Positions 16,793-25,150 of a stretch of 64,000 nt of DNA are shown piece after piece. The stretch is from Bin87 sp965217175 (lineage in GTDB: Bacteria > Chloroflexota > Dehalococcoidia > Lucifugimonadales > UBA3495). The translations under genes were made by a program, and so were the position numbers. The stretch spans positions 2,728,001 through 2,792,000 of the forward strand of contig OZ244251.1 in the NCBI GenBank assembly GCA_965217175.1. The letters run 5' to 3'. How positions within the stretch are numbered: position 1 is the first letter of the stretch; every line of letters starts with the position of its first letter. Under the pieces are notes generated by a model, which was not told the origin of the DNA, searched no databases, and saw only the letters and a program-made list of their open reading frames with translations.

Positions 16793-18025
16793 GTGGCCAC
16801 CATGTTCGCCGTCAACTTTTCCACGATGGCGACGGGTACTCTCAATTACGGCCTCTTTGTCGTCCCCATGGGCGCCGCATTGCCGCTGTCCCGCGCCACT
16901 TTCGGCTGGATGCAGACCACCCGCCGTTTGTCAGCCGGGGTTCTCAGCTTCGCGGTGGGGCAACTGTTGGATCGATACGGGCCCCGCGCCTATATCCCGG
17001 TGGCCGCAACCCTCATCTGTGGTTGCCTCCTCCTGGTGAGCATCAGCAGCCACGCCTGGCAGTTCATCGCCCTGTTCGGCCTGATCGGCGTTTCGGGAGT
17101 GGCGGCGCCCAACGGAATCGTCACGTCCGTGCCGGTGGCAAAGTGGTTCCTGCGCCGCCGCGGCATGGCCCTGGCGCTCACGGCGTCCGGATTGGGCATC
17201 GGGGGAATAGCTTTTCTTCCCATCACCCAATGGCTGATAGATGACTTCGGGTGGCGCGGCGCCTGGCGGGCCTTGGCGATCGTGTTCCTGCTGATATCGT
17301 TGCCATTACCGGCGCTGTTCCTGCGCCGCCAACCCGAAGATATGGGCCTTCGAATAGATGGACAACCTCTCCGCGCCGTTGGGCCTACCCCGGACGCTCC
17401 CGGACGCAGGATGAGCGCCGACACCGAACAGACCTGGACCGTTCGTGAAGCCCTCCACACCGCGGCCATGTGGAAGCTCATCCTGGTTTTCGCCATCGCG
17501 GGGATCGCTCAGGGCGGCGCCAGCTTCCACCGCATCGCCTATTTCCTCGAACGAGGTTTCGACCCCCAACTGGTGTCTTGGTCATTTTCGGCTGACGCCG
17601 GTTCCGCCGCCGCTATGGCCTTGGTTTCCGGTTGGCTAGCCGACCGATTCCCCATTCGTTTCGTCTCCGCGGCGTCTTATTCCGGTTTTATCGTTGCGAT
17701 TCTGCTGATGATCTACGTCGCGTCACCGCAGATGATGTTTCTGTCTACCATCGTGTTCGGTAGTTCGGTGGGCGCCGGCATGATCGTGCATTCCTACATC
17801 TTCGCATCCTACTTCGGGCGCCAATTCCTGGGTGCAATCCGGGGCATCGTGATGCCCGTCAACCTGCTCACCGCAGGAATCGGCGCTCCATTGGTCGGTT
17901 ACCTCCACGATTACACCCACAACTATGTACCGTCGTGGTGGGCCATTTTGGCCATCTATGGTCTCGCCGCGGCGGTAATGCTCACTGCGGTGCCGCCCCG
18001 GAAAGCCACCGGCGCAAGCAGCTGA
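16793..18025 (+). CDS. MFS transporter (OFA/monocarboxylate-like), true start uncertain
   Basis: A 12-helix major facilitator of about 410 residues. The loop DRYGPRAYIP after helix 2 is the usual MFS signature, and the first-helix sequence (FYGWVIV then ATMFAVNF) is typical of oxalate/formate and monocarboxylate carriers. GTG at 16793 is the first ordinary start codon, but family resemblance continues upstream in the same open frame: HRFFYGWVIV is encoded from 16766. No ATG, GTG or TTG occurs between the stop at 16676 and 16793, so a rare start (ATC or CTG), or a sequence error, is likely. Confidence 0.75.
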   Translation: MATMFAVNFSTMATGTLNYGLFVVPMGAALPLSRATFGWMQTTRRLSAGVLSFAVGQLLDRYGPRAYIPVAATLICGCLLLVSISSHAWQFIALFGLIGVSGVAAPNGIVTSVPVAKWFLRRRGMALALTASGLGIGGIAFLPITQWLIDDFGWRGAWRALAIVFLLISLPLPALFLRRQPEDMGLRIDGQPLRAVGPTPDAPGRRMSADTEQTWTVREALHTAAMWKLILVFAIAGIAQGGASFHRIAYFLERGFDPQLVSWSFSADAGSAAAMALVSGWLADRFPIRFVSAASYSGFIVAILLMIYVASPQMMFLSTIVFGSSVGAGMIVHSYIFASYFGRQFLGAIRGIVMPVNLLTAGIGAPLVGYLHDYTHNYVPSWWAILAIYGLAAAVMLTAVPPRKATGASS

Positions 18026-18029
18026 TCGA

Positions 18030-18800
18030 CTAACGACCCTGTCCCCGGTCCAGGTAGTCCTGCCCGGAGCCAAGCCCCTCCAGCGCCAGACCGTATCCCA
18101 GCAGATCATGCAGTTCCTGCTTCAACCGATGGGTCAGCAGCACACGCGAGTACCGCAACACCAGTCTCGGTTGCTGAGCCAGCTGCCGCGCCAGCTCCCA
18201 CGCCCTTGGCAACAGCTGCTCCAGCTCCAGCACCTCACCGACCAAACCAAACTCCAGAGCCTGCGCGGCGTCCAGCATCTGCCCGGTCAGCAGGAAATAC
18301 CGCCCACGGTTGATTCCCAGCAACAACGGATAAATGATGTGCATCCCATCGCCGGGCGTGAGCCCGCTCATAAAGTGCCCCGAATCCTGAAAAGTGGTGT
18401 GGGGAGCAGCCAATACGATATCGCTCAGCAGCGGCAGCTCCGAATGCCTCAGCGCCGGCCCGTTTACCGCTGCGATCACCGGCACTTCGATATTCAGCAA
18501 ATTGCCCAGCAGATGCTTGCCTTCCCAATAGGTAGAGTCCCACTGTTCCGGTGTGCGACGCGGCACCGTGGCGCTGCTGCCGGCCGGCCCCGTGAAACCA
18601 TCGCCCGCCCCGGTCATGATGATTACTTTTGTTTCAGGGTCGGTGCCAACTGTATGAAACACCTCGGGCAATTCGCTGTGGGGGCCGGCACCCCACTGCA
18701 ACGTATCACCGTCGCTGTGCAGGGTCATCTGCAAAATGCCGTCTTCTCGTTCCAATTGCACGTACTGGAACCGGTTTGCGTAGTCTTCCAGGCGAGCCAT
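18030..18800 (-). CDS. Crotonase-superfamily hydrolase resembling 6-oxocamphor hydrolase
   Basis: The 256 residues form a crotonase fold. The segment from VPVIAAVNGPALRHSE through GHFMSGLTPGDGMHI to LRYSRVLLTHRLKQEL looks like 6-oxocamphor hydrolase rather than a CoA-using hydratase. From memory of that enzyme, its catalytic His122, His145 and Asp154 correspond here to His119, His142 and Asp151, a constant offset of three. It would cleave a carbon-carbon bond of a cyclic diketone by retro-Claisen reaction, without CoA. gaggagaag precedes the ATG. It is a single gene convergent with the MFS gene. Confidence 0.7.
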   Translation of the reverse strand: MARLEDYANRFQYVQLEREDGILQMTLHSDGDTLQWGAGPHSELPEVFHTVGTDPETKVIIMTGAGDGFTGPAGSSATVPRRTPEQWDSTYWEGKHLLGNLLNIEVPVIAAVNGPALRHSELPLLSDIVLAAPHTTFQDSGHFMSGLTPGDGMHIIYPLLLGINRGRYFLLTGQMLDAAQALEFGLVGEVLELEQLLPRAWELARQLAQQPRLVLRYSRVLLTHRLKQELHDLLGYGLALEGLGSGQDYLDRGQGR

Positions 18801-18888
18801 GTCGACTTCTCCTCTCCCCGCCGGTCTGTTTTCCCTCCGGACAAACCTTCCCGATTAACCAGAGGGATTCGTCGAGGCTTTCGTCCAG

Positions 18889-18894
18889 TATAAT
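18889..18894 (+). promoter_or_regulatory. Candidate -10 box before the ureohydrolase
   Basis: TATAAT lies 75 bases before the ureohydrolase ATG, implying a leader of about 68 bases. No clear -35 is present at 16-18 bases upstream. Confidence 0.4.
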
Positions 18895-18968
18895 CAATGC
18901 GCCAGCGGAACGGTCGTCAACGTCGGGCCAGCGCCCACTCCTGATCACTGATCCCTCTGGTTCTCATT

Positions 18969-19970
18969 ATGGCAACCGACCGATTCAACATTGGACCCCA
19001 ATATTTTCCCGGTTCTCCGGACGGTGGCGTTTCGCCTCTGGATAATCGCCCGAGAACCATGTTCCGCGCGCCACATCGCACGGACATCGACTCGCTCGAC
19101 GTGGACGTTGCATTTATCGGAATGCCCTTCGATCAAGGCACGTTGGGCCGGCCGGGAGCTCGTTTTGGGCCGGATGCCCTGCGCGACGCCCCAAGGGCCT
19201 ATTCTTACAGCGACCCATTTGGTGGCAACAACGACGCCGAAGGATTTTTCGACGCGGATGTTGGCGACGAATTGCTGCGTGGCATAACGATGGCCGACTG
19301 TGGCAATCTCTCTGTTACCGCCTCTGATGTGGTGCATAATTTCAACCGGCTGGCCTCCGTGGTTGAGCGCGTGGCGCTCACCGGCACCATGCCGGTGATA
19401 CTGGGCGGCGACCATGCCATCACCTTCCCGGCCGTTGCCGGCCTGTCCCGGTTCGCCCCCCTCGATATTGTCCATTTCGACGCCCACCTGGATTACACCC
19501 ATCACTACCACGGCGCCATGTTGACCCACGGCAGCCCCATCCGACGCTGCCAGGAATTGGATTTCGTGGCCAATATCACGTCAATAGGTATACGCAGCGT
19601 ACGGCGCGCACCCTACGAAGAAGCCATCAGCCACGGGAACACCATCATCACCGCGCGGCAATTTCACGACACCGGACCCGAAGCGGTCGCGGAGAGCATT
19701 CCCGTCGGGTCCAACCTGTACGTCACCTTTGATGTGGATGTGCTGGATCCCACCCAGGCGCCCGGCACTGGCACCCCGGAGGTTGGCGGCCTCTTTTACG
19801 AAGAAGCCCGCCGTTGCCTGACCACACTGGTTCAGCGGAGCAACCTGGTCGCCTTCGACGTGGTGGAAGTTTCCCCGCCCTACGACCGTTCCGACCTCAC
19901 GGCACAGGTCGCCGCCCGCCTCGTGGCAGATATCCTGGCCGCCCGTTTCCCTTCGCGCGGACAACGTTAA
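18969..19970 (+). CDS. Ureohydrolase (agmatinase/arginase family)
   Basis: The 333-residue enzyme has the full metal site of the family: GGDHA with Asp148 and His149, DAHLD at 171-175, and DVDVLDP at 255-261. Family members hydrolyse a guanidino compound (agmatine, arginine, guanidinobutyrate or guanidine) to an amine plus urea. It heads a plus-strand run that continues to a urea importer, glutamine synthetase and urease, so release of urea for urease is a natural role. The substrate cannot be fixed by eye; agmatine or another short guanidine is favoured over arginine. The ribosome site is weak. Confidence 0.85.
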   Translation: MATDRFNIGPQYFPGSPDGGVSPLDNRPRTMFRAPHRTDIDSLDVDVAFIGMPFDQGTLGRPGARFGPDALRDAPRAYSYSDPFGGNNDAEGFFDADVGDELLRGITMADCGNLSVTASDVVHNFNRLASVVERVALTGTMPVILGGDHAITFPAVAGLSRFAPLDIVHFDAHLDYTHHYHGAMLTHGSPIRRCQELDFVANITSIGIRSVRRAPYEEAISHGNTIITARQFHDTGPEAVAESIPVGSNLYVTFDVDVLDPTQAPGTGTPEVGGLFYEEARRCLTTLVQRSNLVAFDVVEVSPPYDRSDLTAQVAARLVADILAARFPSRGQR

Positions 19971-19974
19971 ACAA

Positions 19975-21060
19975 GTGCCCTCCTCCTCGTTGCTCATCGA
20001 CTCGGAGGAGTTCCGCTCGGTCATTGAGCCGGCTATCCTTTGCGCCCGCCGCCGGGTGCTCATCCAGGTGATGACCTTTGAGATGGATAGCATCGGCAAA
20101 CATTTTTGGGACGTTTTAGCGCACTCACCGGCCAAAGAGAAAATCCTGTGTGTCGACGCGTTTTCAACCGCAAAAATCAGCGATAACCTGGTGTTCGGCG
20201 GCCGTTACCTGACTGACTCCGCCTTCCGTCAGGAAGTACAGGAAACCCGCCAACTCCTTCGTTATGGGAAGCGAGACGGCGTTCGGATCGTCGTCACCAA
20301 CCCCATGGGTACTTTCCTGCAAAAATTCCCGTTCCGCAATCACAAAAAGATGATGATTGTGGATGATCAGGCGTTTCTCGGCGGGATCAATTTCAGCGAG
20401 CACAATTTCCTGTGGCGCGATTTGATGCTTCAGACCGACTGCGCCCCCATCATCGACTCCCTGGTGTGCGATTTCCACCACACCGTCGCCGGCTTCAATC
20501 AGTCATCCACCATTGAATCGCCCATCGGCAGGCTCTATTTCCTGGACGGTCGCCGCAGCCGCTCCCAATACGAGGGACTGTTCGGAGAAATCACCGCGGC
20601 CAAAAAATCCATCGATGTCATCTCGCCGTACGTTACCAACCCACTGCTGGAACGCCTCAACTGCGTGAACCCATCGGTCCGGGTTCGCATCATCAATCCG
20701 GCGGCAAACAACAAACCCATCCTGCAACAGGCTTTGTTAAAATCCGCCGCCAATTCCAATGTGGAAGTGCGCCTGTACCAACCCGGTATGTCCCACTTGA
20801 AGGCCATTCTCATCGACGATACCCGGTTGATCCTCGGTAGCTACAATTTCGATTTCGTGGGTTATGAACTACAGCAGGAAGTCGTCCTGTCCACCAGCGA
20901 ACCGGCGCTGATCAACGATTTCCGAAAACGGGTTCTGCATCCCGATTTGGACCAGAGCACGCCTACAATCGGCTTGCCGGCCCGGTTTTATCATCGCTGG
21001 CCGTGGGCACTGGATTTCGCAAAAGCCTACGTGCGAATGCTGGGCCGCTTGACCCAGTGA
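19975..21060 (+). CDS. Phospholipase D-like domain protein
   Basis: The 361-residue protein has two PLD half-sites: NHKKMMIVDDQAFLGGINFS and SHLKAILIDDTRLILGSYNF, each an HxKxxxxD motif followed by the GG/GS-N element. Cardiolipin-synthase-like proteins and some nucleases have this layout, and no N-terminal membrane helix is seen. It begins with GTG four bases after the ureohydrolase stop, so translation is probably coupled, which is an odd partner for a nitrogen enzyme. Its substrate (lipid or nucleic acid) is open. Confidence 0.8.
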   Translation: MPSSSLLIDSEEFRSVIEPAILCARRRVLIQVMTFEMDSIGKHFWDVLAHSPAKEKILCVDAFSTAKISDNLVFGGRYLTDSAFRQEVQETRQLLRYGKRDGVRIVVTNPMGTFLQKFPFRNHKKMMIVDDQAFLGGINFSEHNFLWRDLMLQTDCAPIIDSLVCDFHHTVAGFNQSSTIESPIGRLYFLDGRRSRSQYEGLFGEITAAKKSIDVISPYVTNPLLERLNCVNPSVRVRIINPAANNKPILQQALLKSAANSNVEVRLYQPGMSHLKAILIDDTRLILGSYNFDFVGYELQQEVVLSTSEPALINDFRKRVLHPDLDQSTPTIGLPARFYHRWPWALDFAKAYVRMLGRLTQ

Positions 21061-21256
21061 CACACCGGCTCCTGCCACCACGAGATTCACTGGTTGAAGA
21101 CAGGTCATGCCCGCCGCACCTGCGATTGCCAGTCGGCAATTGGCGCTCGCCCGGTCCGCCTGCCCCCGACAGAGTGGCCGGGCGTTTCAGCTTCCAAGCC
21201 CCAATAGCTAGGTCGCTCCAGGCGAATCATGGCCTTGGATGGGCAACAACTATCAA

Positions 21257-21316
21257 GTAACAAGATGGTAACACTCGTGCAATATTTGCTTAACACGCCA
21301 GAAATCCTGACGTAAC
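21257..21316 (+). promoter_or_regulatory. Phased GTAAC repeats upstream of urtA, possible operator
   Basis: GTAAC occurs at 21257-21261, 21268-21272 and 21312-21316. The first two are 11 bases apart and the third is 44 bases further, so all lie on one face of the helix. This could be a regulator site for nitrogen control of the urea importer. The pattern is short and could be chance. The spacer 21061-21456 holds no gene. Confidence 0.25.
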
Positions 21317-21456
21317 ATTGGAACATTATCGTGTCCTTATTGGCCGCGACATCCTAATTCGCCGGACTCCAGGTAGAGGGTTACAGGCGGGATCGCGGCT
21401 GCAATAATTCGCCCAGGCCGGGCGAGGAACTAAAACACCAGGAGGAACGATCAAGA

Positions 21457-22755
21457 ATGTCCCACATGGATTTACACCGAGGAAGCAGCATATTGCGCTA
21501 CGTCGCGTTTGCGGTGCTTGCCAGCCTGATGCTGGTGGTACTCGCAGCTTGCGGGTCTGAACCCGCCCCGGCAGATACATCGGCGGCCGCTTCACCCACC
21601 GGGGCGATGGAAGAAACCACCGCCAGCTCCGACACCATCAAAGTCGGCATTCTCCACTCCCTGTCCGGAACCATGGCAATCAGTGAAAGTGCCGTCCACG
21701 ACGCGGAACTGCTGGCCATATCAGAAATCAACGCCGCCGGCGGTGTTTTGGGCAAACAACTGGAAGCTGTGATCGAAGACGGCGCCTCCGACTGGCCTAC
21801 CTTTGCCGAGAAAGCCGGCAAACTGTTGCAGAATGACGAAGTGGCCGTGGTATTCGGCGGGTGGACCAGCGCCAGTCGCAAGGCCATGTTGCCCGTATTT
21901 GAAGGCAACAACGGCCTGTTGTTCTACCCCGTCCAGTACGAAGGGTTGGAATCTTCCCCTAATATTTTCTACACCGGAGCCACCACCAACCAGCAGATTG
22001 TCCCCGCGATTGAATACCTGCTGGATCAGGGCAAGACCAAGTTCTTCCTGCTGGGTTCCGACTACGTGTTCCCACGTACTTCCAACCTCATCATCAACAA
22101 GCAACTGGAAGCCGCCGGCCTGACCGCCGTCGGTGAAGAATACACTCCGCTGGGTCACACCGAGTACAGCACCGTAATCGCCAAAATCAGAGAAGCCGAT
22201 CCCGATGTCGTATTCAACACCCTGAACGGCGATTCCAACGTTGCTTTCTTCAAGCAGCTCAAGGACGTTGGCATCTCCGCCGAAGATCTCCCCACAGTCT
22301 CGGTCAGCGTGGCCGAAGAGGAAATCACCGGCATCGGCGCCGAGAACATCACCGGGCATCTGGTGGCCTGGAACTATTTCCAGACTACCGATACACCGGC
22401 CAATGCCAAATTCGTAGCCGCGTTCAAAGCCATGTACGGCGACGATCGTGTCACTGACGACCCCATCGAAGCCGGTTATTTCGGTGTATATCTGTGGGCC
22501 GCCGCGGTGGAAGCAGCGGGTTCCACCGACGTGGCCGCCGTCAAGGAAGCAGCGAAAGGCATTTCCTTCGAAGCCCCGGGCGGCACGGTAACCATCCACG
22601 ACGCGAACCAGCACGTCTCCAAGACGGTTCGTATCGGATCGGTGCGCGCCGACGGACAGGTCGATGAGATCTGGAACTCCGGCTCCCCCGTAGAACCAGA
22701 CCCTTACCTGGTTACCTACGAATGGGCCGCCGACCTCCGCGACGCCGCACAGTAA
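21457..22755 (+). CDS. urtA: Urea ABC transporter substrate-binding lipoprotein
   Basis: A 432-residue binding protein with a lipoprotein signal ending in LAACGS (Cys32), a short Ser/Thr/Ala linker and a body of the branched-amino-acid/urea type. The segments VGILHSLSGTMAISE, VVFGGWTSASRKAMLPVFE, LFYPVQYEGLE and the SVSVAEEEI segment are characteristic of UrtA. It captures urea outside the cell. A ccaggagg ribosome site precedes the ATG. It heads urtABCDE, with a repeat-filled 348-base gap before urtB. Confidence 0.93.
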   Translation: MSHMDLHRGSSILRYVAFAVLASLMLVVLAACGSEPAPADTSAAASPTGAMEETTASSDTIKVGILHSLSGTMAISESAVHDAELLAISEINAAGGVLGKQLEAVIEDGASDWPTFAEKAGKLLQNDEVAVVFGGWTSASRKAMLPVFEGNNGLLFYPVQYEGLESSPNIFYTGATTNQQIVPAIEYLLDQGKTKFFLLGSDYVFPRTSNLIINKQLEAAGLTAVGEEYTPLGHTEYSTVIAKIREADPDVVFNTLNGDSNVAFFKQLKDVGISAEDLPTVSVSVAEEEITGIGAENITGHLVAWNYFQTTDTPANAKFVAAFKAMYGDDRVTDDPIEAGYFGVYLWAAAVEAAGSTDVAAVKEAAKGISFEAPGGTVTIHDANQHVSKTVRIGSVRADGQVDEIWNSGSPVEPDPYLVTYEWAADLRDAAQ

Positions 22756-22838
22756 ATCATCCGGTGACTGGTGCGGCGCGCCCTATTTGGCCGGGCCGCA
22801 TCGGTCACTAATTTTCCCGTTCGCCCCGTCCGTCTTCC

Positions 22839-22990
22839 CCCTCTCCTTCGATGGGAGAGGGCCGGGGTGAGGGTGAACCCCCCGTTCGTCCTGAGCCTGT
22901 CGAAGGACCCCGTCATTGCGAGGAGCGTTAGCGACGTGGCAATCCCGTTACCACCCTCGTCTTTCTCACGAAGGCCGGAATCCAGTGTCC
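22839..22990. repeat. Four-unit repeat mosaic between urtA and urtB
   Basis: In order: a ccctctccttcgatgggaga type unit, a cgttcgtcctgagcctgtcg type unit, a gtcattgcgaggagcgttag type unit and a degenerate ctttctcacgaaggccggaa unit. All four belong to families seen in other spacers, here in the same order as at 33266-33430. Confidence 0.75.
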
Positions 22991-23050
22991 AAGTGGATAG
23001 GCTAGCCCCTGCCTTTGCTGGTATTCGAGTATCATTGGCTGACTGGTGGG

Positions 23051-23056
23051 TATAAT
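23051..23056 (+). promoter_or_regulatory. Candidate -10 box for urtBCDE
   Basis: TATAAT lies 47 bases before the urtB ATG in a tgggtataatcc context. It could give the permease and ATPase genes their own transcript downstream of the repeat block. No good -35 box is seen. Confidence 0.35.
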
Positions 23057-23103
23057 CCTACCCGTGGCTGGTTTCTTCTCCGCCTCCAAATTCGGGATAA
23101 TCC

Positions 23104-24000
23104 ATGGAACTATGGGCGCTACAACTCTTCAACGGACTCAGCTTGAGTTCCATACTGCTGCTGATAGCACTGGGGCTGGCGTTATCCTTCGGGTTGATGA
23201 ACGTCATCAATCTCGCCCACGGGGAATTCATAATGATCGGCGCCTACACCACCTACGCATTGCAACAGGCGGCACGACACTTCATCGGCGATGCCTACCC
23301 GGACACCACTTTTATTGTGGCCATCCCCCTCTCTTTCGTGGTAGCGGGAGCCGCCGGTTTCCTGGTCGAGAACATCCTGATACGCTTCCTGTATCGCCGC
23401 CCTCTGGACACGCTGCTGGCTACCTGGGGGGTCGGACTCTTCCTTCAGCAACTGGCCCGTTCCATCTTCGGCGCTCCCAACGTACAGGTAATCGCCCCTT
23501 CCTGGCTTGGCGGCGCCATTTCCATAACATCCAACCTGGTGTTGCCGTTTAAACGCATTTTCATACTGGCCCTGGTGATCGCCTGCATCGGCGGACTCTA
23601 CTGGTACATGTACCGATCCAATGAAGGCCGGCGGATGCGCGGGGTTATGCAAAATCGGGACATGGCCGCCAGTCTGGGCGTATCCACCCGCCGGGTCGAC
23701 AGCTTCACTTTCGCATTGGGTTCTGGACTGGCCGGCATCGCCGGCTGTGCCCTTACGCTCATCGGCCCCATCGGGCCCTCCCTGGGCACCAACTACATCG
23801 TCGACTCCTTCATAGTCGTGATTCTGGGTGGCCTGGGACAGATCCCCGGAACCATTTTGGCTGCCATCATCATCGGCATGTTGAACACCATTTTCGAATT
23901 CGGCACCACCGCTGTGGTCGGCAAAGTCCTGGTCTTTGCGATGGTAATCCTCTTCCTGCAATGGAAACCCGCCGGCCTGATGCGAGCGAAGGGCAGGTAA
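23104..24000 (+). CDS. urtB: Urea ABC transporter permease
   Basis: A 298-residue LivH-like permease with about eight hydrophobic segments. The N-terminal ALGLALSFGLMNVINLAHGEFIMIGAYTTY segment and the RAxMQNRDMAASLG-type loop identify the branched-amino-acid/urea permease group. It forms the urea channel with UrtC. It is next to urtC with a seven-base gap and falls within a complete urtABCDE set, which fixes the assignment better than sequence alone. Confidence 0.92.
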   Translation: MELWALQLFNGLSLSSILLLIALGLALSFGLMNVINLAHGEFIMIGAYTTYALQQAARHFIGDAYPDTTFIVAIPLSFVVAGAAGFLVENILIRFLYRRPLDTLLATWGVGLFLQQLARSIFGAPNVQVIAPSWLGGAISITSNLVLPFKRIFILALVIACIGGLYWYMYRSNEGRRMRGVMQNRDMAASLGVSTRRVDSFTFALGSGLAGIAGCALTLIGPIGPSLGTNYIVDSFIVVILGGLGQIPGTILAAIIIGMLNTIFEFGTTAVVGKVLVFAMVILFLQWKPAGLMRAKGR

Positions 24001-24007
24001 GACCACG

Positions 24008-25150
24008 GTGGCAGCCAAAACTTCCATCATCAGCGTCGTCCGCAGCGCCTACGCTCCCATCCGCATCGGCGAAGGGATTCAAACCTGGCTGCCGCCCGTG
24101 ATCATGCTGGTCGTGCTGCTGTTGGCTCCATTGGTGCTGTCAGATTTCCGCGTATCGCTCCTGGCCAAATTCCTCACCTTCGCCATCCTCGCGTTATCGT
24201 TGAACCTGATCTGGGGATACGCCGGTATGCTTAGCCTCGGACACGGCGTTTTCTTCGGCCTGGGCGGCTACGCCATGGCCATGTATCTCAAACTGGAAGC
24301 CGCCAACGGCAAGTTGCCCGATTTCATGTTCTGGAGCGGCTTGACCGAGCTTCCGTTTTTCTGGGCTCCATTCAAGTACGCCTGGTTCGCCATTCCCATG
24401 ACCTTTATCGTTCCGGCTGCTCTGGCAGGCACCTTGGGGTATCTGGTTTTCCGCAGCCGAATCACCGGTGTCTATTTCGCCCTCATCACTCAGGCTTTGG
24501 CATTAATCGTAAGCATCCTTTTTATCGGGCAGCAACCGTTCACCGGTGGCACCAACGGCATCACCAATTACGCCACCATGTTCGGGTTCCCGTTGAAAAA
24601 CCCGTCGATTCAACTGGCGATGTACTACATCACCGTGGCGGTGCTCACCGTGACCTACCTGATTTGCGCCTGGATTATCTCTTCCCGCTTCGGCAGGCTC
24701 CTCGTAGCCATGCGGGATGACGAAAACCGCGTCAGATTCTCCGGCTACGACCCAGCGATCCTGAAGACGCTGGTGTTTTGCATATCAGCAGGATTGGCCG
24801 GAGTCGGCGGTGCATTGTTTGCTCCCCAGGTGGGCATCATTTCCCCCACCATGATGGGCATCGTCCCATCCATCGAAGTCGCAATCTGGGTGGCCGTTGG
24901 AGGCCGTGGCGTGCTGATGGGCGCCGTCCTGGGAGCCCTCGTCGTCAACGGAGCCAAAACCGGGCTCAGCGAATCGTTCCCGGCCATCTGGCAATATTTC
25001 CTGGGATTGCTGTTTATCGGTGCAGTTTTGATGTTCCCTTCAGGCATAATGGGATTGCTCAGGAGTGAGACGCGGCGGCGACCCTGGTGGTTGTCAAGAG
25101 AGCAGGCGCGCATCACCATCAGAGGCATGATCGCAGGAGTGAAACGATGA
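24008..25150 (+). CDS. urtC: Urea ABC transporter permease
   Basis: A 380-residue LivM-like permease starting with GTG. The segment LAILALSLNLIWGYAGMLSLGHGVFFGLGGYAMAMYL and the loop VAMRDDENRVRFSGYD are hallmarks of UrtC. Its stop codon overlaps the urtD ATG by four bases (atga), so translation of the ATPase is coupled to the permease. It has about ten hydrophobic segments and ends with a short basic tail. Confidence 0.92.
   Translation: MAAKTSIISVVRSAYAPIRIGEGIQTWLPPVIMLVVLLLAPLVLSDFRVSLLAKFLTFAILALSLNLIWGYAGMLSLGHGVFFGLGGYAMAMYLKLEAANGKLPDFMFWSGLTELPFFWAPFKYAWFAIPMTFIVPAALAGTLGYLVFRSRITGVYFALITQALALIVSILFIGQQPFTGGTNGITNYATMFGFPLKNPSIQLAMYYITVAVLTVTYLICAWIISSRFGRLLVAMRDDENRVRFSGYDPAILKTLVFCISAGLAGVGGALFAPQVGIISPTMMGIVPSIEVAIWVAVGGRGVLMGAVLGALVVNGAKTGLSESFPAIWQYFLGLLFIGAVLMFPSGIMGLLRSETRRRPWWLSREQARITIRGMIAGVKR

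Noticed and set aside
21061..21456. Guanidine or other riboswitch before urtA
   Set aside because: No guanidine-I type core or paired ACG-loop hairpins were found by eye in the leader.
23182..24030. Minus-strand open frame opposite urtB
   Set aside because: Antisense shadow. The urtB product is a clear permease in a complete urt set.
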